DNA from: Candidatus Phytoplasma solani
Lineage (GTDB): Bacteria; Bacillota_I; Bacilli_A; Acholeplasmatales; Acholeplasmataceae
Reading direction: 5' to 3'
Length of the DNA: 64,000 nt
Assembly: GCF_040126175.1 (NCBI RefSeq)
Contig: NZ_CP155828.1
Span: 1 to 64,000, forward strand
Shown here piece by piece: positions 10,053 to 19,208 of the stretch; the first letter of the stretch is position 1; each line of letters starts with the position of its first letter. The notes beneath the pieces were generated by a model, which saw only the letters and a program-made list of their open reading frames with translations, ran no database searches and had not been told where the DNA came from. The position numbers were made by a program, and so were the translations under genes.

Positions 10053-10865
10053 ATGGATTTATTAGATATCAAAACCAAAATAAGAAAAATAATTGCCCAA
10101 AATCCAGAAACTAAAGATTTAATTATTGCTGACGATGATTTATTAACTTACTATCACTATTATAAAAATAAAATGAAAGAAAATGAAGATGGTTATCGTC
10201 AAGAATTAAAAAAAACCCCTTTTATTAGGGTTGTTTGGGTGCCTACTTTACAATCTAGCAAAATTAAATTTCAAGAAAATTGCAAAAAAACAAATGCTTT
10301 GTTTGATAGTGAGTTTGAATTAGAACAATATTCTTTTAATAAATTAATTATTGATAGCGAAAGTAAAAAAAAAGTTTATAAAGAAATGCAAAAAATAATT
10401 AAAAATTTTAGAAAAACAGACAAAGGTTTTTATCTTTGTGGTTCTTTTAAAACAGGTAAAACCTTTTTTTTAAAGGCTTTAGCACAACAATTGATTAAAA
10501 AAGAAATACCTGTTATGTTTCTATTTATGCCTAATTTAACACGTAAATTTAAAAGCTTTTTATATAATAATTTATTAGAAATTAGATTTCAACAATTAAA
10601 AAAAATTGATTGTTTGATTTTGGATGATTTTGGAGCTGAAAACGTTAATCCTTGGTTTCGTGATGAAATTTTATTACCTCTTCTACATTATCGAGCTGAA
10701 AAAAAATTACCTCTTTTCGTTAGCAGTAATTATAATTTTTTGCAATTAGATAAACATTTAATGGGAAACACTAATGATAACAATTATGTTAAAATACATA
10801 AAATAATTGATAAAATTAATGAATTAACACAATTTTATGATTTTTCCAAAAAAGAAACTTCCTAG
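10053..10865 (+). CDS. dnaI: Primosomal protein DnaI (helicase loader ATPase)
   Basis: DnaI is an AAA+ ATPase that delivers the replicative helicase. The 270-residue protein has a helical N-terminal part, then Walker A GSFKTGKTF near residue 129, Walker B CLILDDFG near 187 and a sensor segment FVSSNYNFLQL near 225. The Walker A glycine pattern is slightly unusual (GxxKTGKT) but typical of the DnaC/DnaI group. AAAGGAG precedes the ATG. It directly follows the DnaB-type gene, so they are probably one operon. Confidence 0.88.
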   Translation: MDLLDIKTKIRKIIAQNPETKDLIIADDDLLTYYHYYKNKMKENEDGYRQELKKTPFIRVVWVPTLQSSKIKFQENCKKTNALFDSEFELEQYSFNKLIIDSESKKKVYKEMQKIIKNFRKTDKGFYLCGSFKTGKTFFLKALAQQLIKKEIPVMFLFMPNLTRKFKSFLYNNLLEIRFQQLKKIDCLILDDFGAENVNPWFRDEILLPLLHYRAEKKLPLFVSSNYNFLQLDKHLMGNTNDNNYVKIHKIIDKINELTQFYDFSKKETS

Positions 10866-10908
10866 AAAAATTCTTTTTGGGAAAAATAATTACTATTTTT
10901 TTTTTTTT

Positions 10909-11454
10909 TGGTGGAGATGATGGGATTCGAACCCATGTACAAGACCATTTTAATTTATATGCTCTACATATTTAGTTTATTTTAAGATTTTTATAATTTA
11001 TTTATAAACAAACACAAAAAATAAATTATTAGTCTTTGTTAAATTTGCTATCAATAGTCAAAGACAAACTAATGAAGCAAGCTTACTTTAAAAAATAGGA
11101 TTAATAAAAATATGAATATATAAAAAAGAGTCTATAAAGTAATTATTTAATATAACTCACAAAACCAAATCAATCGATTTCAATTTCGGTGGCAAAACAA
11201 TTAAAAAATGTTTGACTATACCACTCAAAAATTAGGAGCTATATATAACGCTCAAGAATTAAAATACCCAGTTTACTATTTTTTAAGCAAAAGCTAATTG
11301 TGAAGAGGTACTGAAAGAAGATGGAATCCAATTATTAATAATTGGTTCTGCGTTTGAATGTTTTCCGGTTATTATAAACCTCGACGTTTTTACTTGCGTA
11401 ACCAAGATATGCCATATAAACTTTCATGATCCTGGCAAATCCAAGAACATCCCC
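10909..11454 (-). ncRNA. ssrA: tmRNA (ssrA), ribosome rescue
   Basis: Read on the - strand it starts GGGGATGTTCTTGGATTTG, close to the tmRNA 5' consensus, and ends with a T arm (ATGGG TTCGAAT CCCAT), CATCTCC and an encoded CCA. GGGGATG pairs with CATCTCC as a 7-bp acceptor stem. A short tag frame probably runs from GCA at 11351 to TAA at 11283, giving 22 residues beginning AEPIINNW and ending SQLAFA; the LAFA end resembles the YAFA tags of other Mollicutes. At 546 nt it is longer than most tmRNAs. The resume codon is inferred from position, not proven. Confidence 0.9.
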
Positions 11455-11463
11455 ATACTTTTA

Positions 11464-11507
11464 TTTTAACTTATTAATGTTGATTTCAAAACATTAATAA
11501 GTTAAAA
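11464..11507. terminator. Perfect 18-bp inverted repeat between csp and tmRNA
   Basis: TTTTAACTTATTAATGTT pairs perfectly with its complement over an 8-nt loop. It lies between the end of csp and the start of tmRNA, both on the - strand. It may be a terminator for csp, or a regulatory or processing element for tmRNA; the sequence alone does not decide. Confidence 0.7.
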
Positions 11508-11523
11508 ATGCGATTAACGCAAT

Positions 11524-11549
11524 AAAAAAAGAATTAATTTTCTTTTTTT
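11524..11549 (-). terminator. Terminator of csp
   Basis: A-rich and T-rich arms (AAAAAAAGAA and TTCTTTTTTT) form a hairpin with a 6-nt loop 16 bp downstream of the csp stop. On the - strand it ends in T residues. Confidence 0.6.
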
Positions 11550-11564
11550 ATTAGTTTAGTAATG

Positions 11565-11789
11565 TTATTCGTTAATTATGATAACATCTTTCGCTTGAGG
11601 TCCGCGGTCGCTTTCTTCAATACTGAATTCAACTTGATCGCCTTCGTTTAATGTTTTTCTTCCAAGCATTTCAGTTAGGATAGAACGCCAATGTACAAAG
11701 ATTTCCTTTTGATCAGATGAAAGAATAAAACCAAAGCCTTTATCTTTGGCAAACCATTTACATGTTCCTCGGTGTTTTTTATCTTGCAT
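11565..11789 (-). CDS. csp: Cold-shock domain protein
   Basis: Small single-stranded nucleic acid binding protein of the CspA family, thought to act as an RNA chaperone. The 74-residue product has CKWFAKDKGFGFI (RNP1 KGFGFI) and IFVHW (RNP2), then GDQVEFSIEESDRGPQAKDV, the usual end of the beta barrel. The first RNP2 histidine is followed by W instead of the usual F/Y. AAGGAG precedes the ATG, and a promoter lies upstream at 11844-11871, leaving a leader of roughly 50 nt. Confidence 0.95.
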   Translation of the reverse strand: MQDKKHRGTCKWFAKDKGFGFILSSDQKEIFVHWRSILTEMLGRKTLNEGDQVEFSIEESDRGPQAKDVIIINE

Positions 11790-11843
11790 TATTACTAATA
11801 ACTCCTTTATTTAAAATATTTCGGTTTTAATAACCTACTAACT

Positions 11844-11871
11844 ATTATAACTTATTTATCTTTTTAGTCAA
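11844..11871 (-). promoter_or_regulatory. Sigma-70 promoter for csp
   Basis: On the - strand TTGACT and a perfect TATAAT are separated by 16 bp, about 55 bp before the csp start codon. Confidence 0.75.
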
Positions 11872-11985
11872 GTTTTTTAATTAATTTTTTTGTTTTTTTA
11901 GTGATAAAATTATTTCAATAAAATTCTTTGTTTGAAATTAAAAACTTTATAATTATAAAATTAATGATATAATAAAATATGTTAA

Positions 11986-12059
11986 GCCCTTATAGTTTAA
12001 TGGTAGAACGTAGCAATGGTAATGCTGAAATACAAGTTCAATTCTTGTTAAGGGCACCA
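11986..12059 (+). tRNA. tRNA-Thr (GGU)
   Basis: Full cloverleaf: acceptor GCCCTTA/TAAGGGC, anticodon loop ATGGTAA between TAGCA and TGCTG, T arm ACAAG-TTCAATT-CTTGT, and encoded CCA. TATAAT at 11968 lies just upstream. Confidence 0.85.
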
Positions 12060-12083
12060 AATTGTAAGTTTCTTAAAAAAAAT

Positions 12084-12158
12084 GTGGGTGTCATATAGTG
12101 GTTATTATACGTGCTTGCCAAGCATGAAACGGGGGTTCGATTCCCCTCGCCCGCTCCA
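12084..12158 (+). tRNA. tRNA-Gly (GCC)
   Basis: Acceptor GTGGGTG/CGCCCGC, anticodon loop TTGCCAA, T loop TTCGATT, encoded CCA. It follows tRNA-Thr after 24 bp and is probably co-transcribed. Confidence 0.93.
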
Positions 12159-12230
12159 AATCAATATTATTTTTTTATAAAATTTATTTTATTTAAAAAA
12201 ATATTTTATAAATTTATATAATAATCATTT

Positions 12231-12283
12231 AAAAACAAAAAGAACAATCTTTTATTTTTCAAAAGATTGTTCTTTTTGTTTTT
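12231..12283. terminator. Strong bidirectional terminator between convergent units
   Basis: A 23-bp perfect stem (left arm AAAAACAAAAAGAACAATCT plus TTT, right arm its complement) with a 7-nt loop and A/T tracts on both sides. It separates the + strand tRNAs from the - strand tRNA-Leu and fakA. Confidence 0.9.
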
Positions 12284-12295
12284 AAAAATTTAAAT

Positions 12296-12381
12296 TGGTG
12301 CGGATAATGAGATTCGAACTCACACAAGAAAATTCTTACATGCCCCTCAAGCATGCACGTCTACCATTCCGTCATATCCGC
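12296..12381 (-). tRNA. tRNA-Leu (GAG)
   Basis: Class II tRNA with a long variable arm, anticodon loop TTGAGGG, acceptor GCGGATA pairing TATCCGC (with mismatch tolerance), and encoded CCA. It lies 34 bp downstream of fakA on the same strand. Confidence 0.93.
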
Positions 12382-12415
12382 AAAAAACATAAAAATGATC
12401 TTTTTAAAACCATTT

Positions 12416-14107
12416 TTATTCTAAAGATAAAATATAAGGAGCACTATCGTTAGCATTTTCAATTATTTCTAATTCTAAATAATCATAATTTTTTTCTAAA
12501 TATTGTTCAATTTTAGCTAATTCGTTAGTATCTGAAATAGAAGCATTATAAAAAATAGTTAAAAAACTTTGATAAGGTTTAATCATTTTAGTTAAAAGAG
12601 CGCTAATAGCTTCATATTTACTTGGTTTAATAGCTATTATTTTACCTTCACAAATTGATAGATAACTTTCTTTTTGAATATCGGTAATTCGTTTATCAAT
12701 AATAAGATTTTTATTGATTTGATTAGCGGCAATAATTTCACCTGTTTGAATATTTTTAATTGTGTTTTCAATAATTTCTTTGTTTTGATTCCAATCCAAT
12801 GATTGATCAAAAGATAAAAGAGCGCTGTATGTTTGAGCAATGTTTGTAGTTGGTAAAATAATAATTTTTTGTTCTTTATGGGCGGGAATAACGCTTTGAG
12901 ATAACATATTTAATATTTCTAAGCTATTAGGAAAAATAATAATATATGGAGAATTAATATTGCCAATTAATTTAAAAAAATCTTGTTTTATAAAATTAAT
13001 TTCCTTTATAATGTGGTTTATTTTAAAATCAACTAATAACTTTTCAATTTTAATATCTTTTGCAAAAACAATTAAATAATATTGAATTTGTTTTGACTTT
13101 CCTATTTCTAAAACTTCGTTTTTATGATCATAAATGTAATTTTCATTGATTATTTTTTGATGTTGTTCTTTCATGTTATCAATTTTACTAATTTGTAAAT
13201 TACCATATTCTAAAAGTTTTTCTAAAATAGCACCAGGTTGATTAGTGTGAATATGTATTTTTAAAATTTCTTTGTCTTGCACTAAAACCAAAGAATCGCC
13301 TTTCGTTGAAAAATCACTTTTGATTTTTTCAATATTAAAGTGATTAATGTTTTTTAGTTGAAAAACATATTCAGTGCAATAAATATATTTAATATCAACT
13401 TCACCTAAATGATGAATATGATATGTATTTATTTGTGTTTGTAAAGATAAATCTTGCATTTCAATCATTTTGTCTTCTTTTAAAAATTGCAAAATTCCTT
13501 TTAAAATTTCAACAAAACCAGCTCCTCCGCTATCAACTACTCCAGCTTTTTGCAGAACTGCCAATAAGTTAGTAGTTTTAGCTAGTGTTGTTTTGGCGTT
13601 GGTTAAAAAACTTTCCATTACATCAATAATGGATTTAAATTTATCTTTTTGCTCTATTGTTTTTTCAACTGATTCACGAAAAACAGTTAAAATAGTTCCT
13701 TCTGTTGGTTTAATAATAGCTTGATAGGCTTTTTGATATCCGTTTTGCAAAGACTGAATAAATTCTTCAAGGTTAATGGAAGTTTTTTGTAATTTAGTAA
13801 AAGTTTCTGTCATTCCCGAAAAAAACTGCGACAATATAACTCCCGAATTCCCTTTAGCCCCAAACAATAAAGCTTTAGATAAAACTTGTGAAACTTCAAC
13901 AATAGAATTACTTTTTAAAAATTTGATTGATGCGACTCCTGACATCATAGTAATTTTCATATTAGTTCCCGTATCTCTATCAGGAACAGGAAAAACATTT
14001 AAATTATCAATTTTATGATAGTTATTGTGTAAATTGATAGATCCATTGATAATCATGTTTTTGAACAATGTGCCATCAATGTTTGCAATGATTTTTTTTT
14101 TATACAT
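12416..14107 (-). CDS. DAK2/DhaL-domain protein, FakA (YloV)-like
   Basis: FakA is the ATP-binding subunit of the fatty acid kinase that phosphorylates acyl groups held by FakB. The 563-residue protein shows the FakA layout: N-terminal DhaL-like nucleotide domain with LNVFPVPDRDTGTNM (about 37-51) and GAKGNSGVILSQFF (about 88-101), then VDSGGAGFVEIL near 192-203, and a long C-terminal region typical of YloV. In the metal-binding loop, the usual GDTGTNM is RDTGTNM: the aspartates are kept but a glycine is replaced. No FakB is seen in the window, so the partner is unknown. Confidence 0.85.
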   Translation of the reverse strand: MYKKKIIANIDGTLFKNMIINGSINLHNNYHKIDNLNVFPVPDRDTGTNMKITMMSGVASIKFLKSNSIVEVSQVLSKALLFGAKGNSGVILSQFFSGMTETFTKLQKTSINLEEFIQSLQNGYQKAYQAIIKPTEGTILTVFRESVEKTIEQKDKFKSIIDVMESFLTNAKTTLAKTTNLLAVLQKAGVVDSGGAGFVEILKGILQFLKEDKMIEMQDLSLQTQINTYHIHHLGEVDIKYIYCTEYVFQLKNINHFNIEKIKSDFSTKGDSLVLVQDKEILKIHIHTNQPGAILEKLLEYGNLQISKIDNMKEQHQKIINENYIYDHKNEVLEIGKSKQIQYYLIVFAKDIKIEKLLVDFKINHIIKEINFIKQDFFKLIGNINSPYIIIFPNSLEILNMLSQSVIPAHKEQKIIILPTTNIAQTYSALLSFDQSLDWNQNKEIIENTIKNIQTGEIIAANQINKNLIIDKRITDIQKESYLSICEGKIIAIKPSKYEAISALLTKMIKPYQSFLTIFYNASISDTNELAKIEQYLEKNYDYLELEIIENANDSAPYILSLE

Positions 14108-14887
14108 AATTTTTTCGCCTTTCGTTAAAATTTTTCAATTTTCATTATTTTTTATTTAATTTATAATAAATTCAAATAAAGGTTTATGTATTTTTTTTTA
14201 GACAGTAATTTTTTTACGAAAAAGGTTTCTTGTTAAAGAAAAGAAAACATTAATAACCTCTTTTAATTATAACACATTTTATTTTTTTGACATTAAAACA
14301 AAAAGATAATTTTTTTATAATAAAATAAGATAGAAAAACAAAAATAAAAAACTTTTAAAAAATAATTAAGCTAACTATAAAACTTAAAAAATAGTATAAT
14401 GAAAGCATTAAATTTATGTATTCAAGAGGAGTTCGAATTATTCCAAAACTCTAAAACTTAGATAAAAAAACTAAAATAATTTTTTATTCATAATTTTAAC
14501 ATTTTTTTTATTCATAAATATTTTAAATCCAAATAAAAACAATATAAAATAAAGAAATCTATCAAAAAATATCTAAGAACTATAAAAATATTGTAAATTA
14601 TAACTTAGAAAAAAATGGATTCAAAAGAGTTTTATATAATATTGTTTCAACCAATTTATTTTATTCGTTTACAATGGACTTGTGTTCTTATAGTCAAAAT
14701 TATTAAAAGAAATTAATTATACTTATAGGGTGTAAAAAGATTTTTATTTTACCGACAAAAAAAATAAAAGAAAAATTTGGAGCAAAAAAATGTATTTTTT
14801 ATTTTAATTTTATCTTTAAATAGATAACCAAACACAAACAATCCTTTCATGCCATCCAAAAATAAAAAAATAAAACAATTAAAATAT
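14108..14887. other. Gene-free AT-rich stretch
   Basis: Nearly 800 bp without a convincing gene. The only long ORF, antisense to the start of the next gene, has no ribosome binding site. A sequence TCAAGAGGAG near 14420 resembles a ribosome binding site but leads into no ORF, which suggests a decayed gene. Confidence 0.5.
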
Positions 14888-14916
14888 TTGATTTTATCAT
14901 TAAAAATAGTTATAAT
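14888..14916 (+). promoter_or_regulatory. Sigma-70 promoter for the 14957 gene
   Basis: TTGATT at 14888-14893 and a perfect TATAAT at 14911-14916 with a 17-bp spacer, 40 bp before the start codon. Confidence 0.7.
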
Positions 14917-14956
14917 AGTTAAGTAGTAAAGTTTTTTAAGATAGGAAACTAAATTT

Positions 14957-15916
14957 ATGAATTTCAAAATTAAAAAAATATTTTTGATAGGAATATTTTT
15001 AAATATATTATATTTTAGCTTTTTAATCTTTTTTAATCTTTTTAATTTCACCACTGTGGTTTTTAAAAGTAAAAATGTAGTTTATGGTTCTTCAGAATGT
15101 GACACAACTGTTGAAATTGCAAAAGAAAAATATGAAGTAGAACAAGAAATGCAAACAATAGAGAAAATTAAAACTCAAATCAATAATTTAATTAATATTA
15201 ATGAAAAAACAGAATTAACGAGTTTTTTAGAGAAAAACACAGCTTGGTTAGAAGCTGAAAAAACATATAAAAAAATCCAAGAATACCAAGAAAACAATGG
15301 ATTTTCAAAAGCTTTAGAACTATTAAAACCTCATCAAAATTGGAAACAACATATTTTATCTTTTTTTGTTACAACTAATAATCTTAAATTAAAAGAAGTC
15401 TATCAAGCAATATTAAAGGATGCGCAAACAAAAATAAAGCAAATTCCAACATTAGTACAAGAACCAAACAACAAGATACTATCAAAAGAAACAAAAAGCT
15501 GGTATGATAAATTTAAAAATCAAATTAACAATTTATGGCCTTCAGTTGAAGCTCATTCTTCTTTGTCTGAAGATGATGATCGAAAAAACACAATTTCAGG
15601 AGTTAAAAAGTTTTTGGAAGAACACCCTTTTTTCACTAAAATATTAGCTATAGCTTTAGGTGAAAATTCTAGAGATTTAGATGCAATTATCTCTAAATTA
15701 GCTAGAAATATTTTTAATATCTCAGCAAATCAAGTTAAAAAGGAAGCAGAAAAAGCAAAAGAAGAGGTGCCTGAAAAAGCTAAAAAAGCTATTTCACGAT
15801 TTATTACAGAAATTATTATCGCATCTGTGGCTGTGACTACTTTAGTTATTACAACAATTTATTACGTTATCTATAAAATAAAGAATAATAAAACTTCTAT
15901 CAAAACTAAAAAATAA
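14957..15916 (+). CDS. Unassigned membrane protein with signal sequence and C-terminal anchor
   Basis: I do not recognise the family. The 319-residue protein has a hydrophobic N-terminus (about 6-37, a signal peptide or anchor, possible cleavage after VVYG), a long hydrophilic, lysine- and glutamate-rich helical middle, and one C-terminal transmembrane helix (about 281-303, FITEIIIASVAVTTLVITTI) with a lysine-rich tail. This signal-core-anchor layout resembles phytoplasma surface antigens such as Amp, but I see no sequence signature that makes it Amp, and the neighbourhood differs. A good promoter precedes it; the next gene is an ABC pseudogene. A surface role is inference. Confidence 0.75.
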   Translation: MNFKIKKIFLIGIFLNILYFSFLIFFNLFNFTTVVFKSKNVVYGSSECDTTVEIAKEKYEVEQEMQTIEKIKTQINNLININEKTELTSFLEKNTAWLEAEKTYKKIQEYQENNGFSKALELLKPHQNWKQHILSFFVTTNNLKLKEVYQAILKDAQTKIKQIPTLVQEPNNKILSKETKSWYDKFKNQINNLWPSVEAHSSLSEDDDRKNTISGVKKFLEEHPFFTKILAIALGENSRDLDAIISKLARNIFNISANQVKKEAEKAKEEVPEKAKKAISRFITEIIIASVAVTTLVITTIYYVIYKIKNNKTSIKTKK

Positions 15917-16017
15917 ACTTATGGTTTTAAGAATTAACCATTTTTTTATTTTTGTGTTTTTTTGATTTTGATAATATAAAATTAAAATATTAAAAAAGAG
16001 AGATTTAAAATTAATTT

Positions 16018-17528
16018 ATGCTAAAAGTTAACCATTTATCTAAAATATTTTCTAATATTTCTATTTTAAAAGATGTTTCTTTTGAGTTGCCTAAAAAAGG
16101 GTTAATTTTTCTGACTGGTAAGTCTGGTTCTGGTAAATCGATTTTATTAAATCTTTTAGGTGGTATAGATAAACCTAGTCGGGGAACTATTACAATTGGT
16201 AATCAAGAGATTCAAATATTATCGAATCAACATTTGGATATTTATCGTAATTATTTTTTAGGTTTTATTTTTCAAGAGTATAATTTATTAGAAAACTTAA
16301 CTGTTTTTGAAAATATTAAAATTATTTGTGAATTACAGTCAAAAAAGTTTGATGATGAACAAATCTATCAAACCTTAAAACAAGTTGATTTACAAAATTT
16401 AGCAACAAGATACCCTTATCAACTTTCTCTGGAGGACAAAAACAAAGAGTAAGTATAGCCCGTGCTTTAATTAAACAATCTAAAATGATTTTAGCTGATG
16501 AACCAACCGGTAACCTTGATGAAAAAACGAGCGAAATTATTTTTGAATATTTAGAAAGAATTACCAAAGAAAAATTAGTTATCGTTGTTTCTCACGACAC
16601 CCAAAGTGCTTTAAAATAATGGACTACGTATTATTGAATTACAAGAAGGTCAAATTATCAAAGATTGGACTAAAAAAACACCAACAAAAAATATTACTAA
16701 AGAAAAAAATCCTCTTTTAAAAATTTATACCGAAGTAGAAGTTAAAGTGTTATTACAACAAAAAACTAATTTTTTGATCCATAACTTTTTTCCTACTCCC
16801 GCTAATTTAACTTATGACAATAATTCTCAGATTTTAGATTTCAGCCACAATAATTCTTGCATCTCTAAACAATCCGCTCTTTTAATAACTAAAAATATTT
16901 TTCAAAATAATAAAAAACTTTACAAAAATTATCTTAAATACAAGTGTTGCTGTTTTTTTTACTAACTATTACTCTTTTGATTTGTTTAAATTTATTAATG
17001 TTTGCTGTTATTAAAAACAAGTTTGATTCTGGCATCATGACTGCATTAGGTTCACTTTTATTTATTCACCTTTATTATTTAAGTTTTGGTTTGTTTCAAA
17101 TAATTATGCGGATGAAACATGTTATAGTTTTAAAAAACAAAGATATCGGTATTTTAAAATCCTTAGGAGCTTCAGACAAAGATATTGCCAAAATATTTTA
17201 TTTGTTAAATTTTAAATTAAGCAAAATACAATTTTTAGCATCCCCAGTTTATGGATTATTTTTGCTTTTCCTTGTGTTTGTTTATTCTAAACTTGCTTCT
17301 CTTTATTCTAGTTATACTCCCCAGAATAAAACTTCGTTAAATTTTTTAAAAATATTTTACAATAAAAGCTCTCTAATATTTTGCTTAATTATTATTAATA
17401 TAATTCTTTTTTTTGCATTAGTTTTGGGTTATCCTTTGTTTTTAAATTATATAGCCATAAAAAGACAATTAAAAAAAATTCTCAATAATAATCCTTTAAA
17501 GATTATTTCAAAACCAGAAAAATTATAA
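16018..17528 (+). pseudogene. Broken ABC ATPase / FtsX-like permease gene
   Basis: Remains of one gene encoding a LolD/MacB-type ATPase fused or joined to an FtsX-type permease. The first 136 residues read well (Walker A GKSGSGKSI; Q-loop FQEYN). At about 16427 the frame slips, and [14 protein letters not shown] with Walker [13 protein letters not shown] continues in another frame. A stop at about 16617 is followed by another slip (GLRIIELQEGQII), and a third slip near 16950 leads to a hydrophobic permease part (16944-17528) carrying KDIGILKSLGASDKDI, an FtsX signature. At least three frameshifts make function unlikely. The large extracellular part expected between ATPase and permease is mostly gone. 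Confidence 0.88.
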
Positions 17529-17790
17529 TAAATTACTTTAACCCTATTTATCTTTTTAGAATAATTTAAACTAAAAGTAACAGTAATAATCAAAAAAAAT
17601 CTTTTTTTACCACTTAAAAAAATTTACAAATAATATTTATAATTTTGAATTTTCTTAAAAAAATCAAATCCTAAAAAAACCATTTACTTAGATGAAAAAT
17701 AAAAAAATTAACATTTATTTATTGACTTTTAAAAAATCATTTAAGAAAAGTCAATTGATATCAAAAAAATCCAAATTTATAAAATAAAAA

Positions 17791-17817
17791 AACCATCACT
17801 TTGTTTAAGTGATGGTT
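17791..17817 (-). terminator. Terminator of the 17816 gene
   Basis: Stem AACCATCACTT / AAGTGATGGTT with a 5-nt loop. On the - strand it overlaps the stop codon of the next gene and runs into T residues. Confidence 0.85.
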
Positions 17818-18481
17818 AATTTTTTAATTGTTTGTATTTTTGTTGCATTAATGCTTTGTTAATGTGTAAAAAATCTTCTGGATGAACATATAATATTTTA
17901 TCATTTGAGTTGTAATGGGTTTTTTTTGTGTAATCTTGTAAAATTTCAAATTGCATTTCTTCGACATTTTTTAATTTTTCTAAAATTTGTCTTAAAGTGT
18001 TGGGAATTTCATCTAAAAAACCTTTTGTTTTTGGTTGAGTAATTTTAGTTTGTTTTTGCCCCTCTTCTAAGTCTTTAATTTTTTGTTTCATTTCTATTTC
18101 AAAAATTCTTTGATTAAAATATGTTTCTAACATTTTTTGTTTCATGTCTAAGAAATCAGTTTGCAAACGATTGTTATTATCTTTTTTTTCGATCATTTCC
18201 ATTAATTTTAAATTAATTAGACAATTAGAATCAAAATCCTTATTATTGATTAAAATATTTGGTAAATTATCTTTATTATTGTTTTTTTTGGTTTTTTTAG
18301 AATTACTAAAAAAGTTAGCAATATGAAAATTTATATAATAAATCAATAATAATAATTTAATAAATGCTTTTATAAAAATAAATATAAAAACTGGAAAAAC
18401 AATTAAAATAATTCCACAAATAATAGACGCGCAGTAAATGTTCTTATTAAAAAAATTAGTAATTGGAAGAAATATGTCCAA
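17816..18481 (-). CDS. Unassigned membrane protein with coiled coil
   Basis: Family not recognised. The 221-residue product has a hydrophobic hairpin at the N-terminus (about 15-58, one or two helices), a short asparagine/lysine-rich linker, then a long charged helical region (about 85-185) likely to form coiled coil, and a soluble C-terminus. The start is TTG at 18481: AGGAGG lies 9 bases before it and no ATG fits as well. It stands alone between an ABC pseudogene and a tRNA cluster. Confidence 0.75.
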   Translation of the reverse strand: MDIFLPITNFFNKNIYCASIICGIILIVFPVFIFIFIKAFIKLLLLIYYINFHIANFFSNSKKTKKNNNKDNLPNILINNKDFDSNCLINLKLMEMIEKKDNNNRLQTDFLDMKQKMLETYFNQRIFEIEMKQKIKDLEEGQKQTKITQPKTKGFLDEIPNTLRQILEKLKNVEEMQFEILQDYTKKTHYNSNDKILYVHPEDFLHINKALMQQKYKQLKN

Positions 18482-18496
18482 AAATAATTGCCTCCT

Positions 18497-18826
18497 ATTT
18501 AAAAACGCTTATCATACTTACTTTATTTTAATAGATTAATTATCTTATAATCAAAATAAAACACATCTTTTCAAATAAATAAAAATTAATTATTTTCATT
18601 TTTTTTGACTAAAAAAACTTTCAATCTACAACCTTATTTAATCAAAAAAAAGTTAAAATGTCAATCATTTAATAAGATAATTTTTTTGTTGATTTTTTTA
18701 TAAAAATCAAAAAGTTTCTACAAAAGAGAAACTTATCATATACAACTTTGTTATTTTATTGAGTTAATTCTTCGATAAAATAAAAAAATAATCCTGTCTT
18801 TTGTTAAAAAAACAAACAATTTAAAA
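18497..18826. other. Gene-free AT-rich stretch
   Basis: About 330 bp between the membrane protein and the tRNA cluster. No convincing ORF or RNA gene; it probably holds the upstream control region of the - strand membrane gene. Confidence 0.4.
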
Positions 18827-18901
18827 TGGCAGGGATATCAGGATTTGAACCCGAACGAGCGGTTTTGGAGACCGTTATGCTACCATTGACATCATATCCC
18901 T
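18827..18901 (-). tRNA. tRNA-Trp (CCA)
   Basis: Acceptor AGGGATA/TATCCCT, anticodon loop CTCCAAA, encoded CCA. The CCA anticodon reads only UGG, matching the use of TGA as a stop in the window. Confidence 0.95.
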
Positions 18902-18918
18902 TGATATAATGGTTTCAT

Positions 18919-19000
18919 TGGTACGGGTGACAGGATTTGAACCTGCACGCTAAAGCGCTAGATCCTAAATCTAGTGCGTCTACCATTCCGCCACACCCGC
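18919..19000 (-). tRNA. tRNA-Leu (UAG)
   Basis: Class II tRNA with long variable arm, anticodon loop TTTAGGA, acceptor GCGGGTG/CACCCGT (first pair G-U), encoded CCA. Confidence 0.93.
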
Positions 19001-19030
19001 TTTTAAATTTTTTTTAGGGTTTAAAAAAAA

Positions 19031-19105
19031 TGGCAGACCCAGCTGGATTTGAACCAACGAATCACGGAGTCAAAGTCCGTTGCCTTACCACTTGGCTATG
19101 GGCCT
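19031..19105 (-). tRNA. tRNA-Gln (UUG)
   Basis: Anticodon loop TTTGACT, acceptor AGGCCCA/TGGGTCT, T loop TTCAAAT, encoded CCA. Confidence 0.93.
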
Positions 19106-19131
19106 TAATCTTCAATTTATTGTTATTTTAT

Positions 19132-19208
19132 TGGGGCGGCTGATGGGAATCGAACCCACGCATATCGGCGCCACAAGCCGCCGCGTTAACCACTTCGCCA
19201 CAACCGCC
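19132..19208 (-). tRNA. tRNA-His (GUG)
   Basis: Anticodon loop TTGTGGC. The extra G at -1 pairs with C73, the identity element of tRNA-His. Encoded CCA. Most upstream of four - strand tRNAs that probably share a transcript. Confidence 0.95.

Noticed and set aside
12637-14018. Open frames on both strands inside the fakA-like gene
   Set aside because: They lie in other frames of a well-supported 563-residue gene and have no ribosome binding site or recognisable motif.
14749-15054. ORF of 101 residues on the - strand opposite the 14957 gene
   Set aside because: Hydrophobic by chance in AT-rich DNA, no ribosome binding site, and overlaps a promoter-led gene on the other strand.
16747-16965. Separate small gene in the ABC pseudogene
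   Set aside because: It continues the broken transporter frame and has no start signal of its own.
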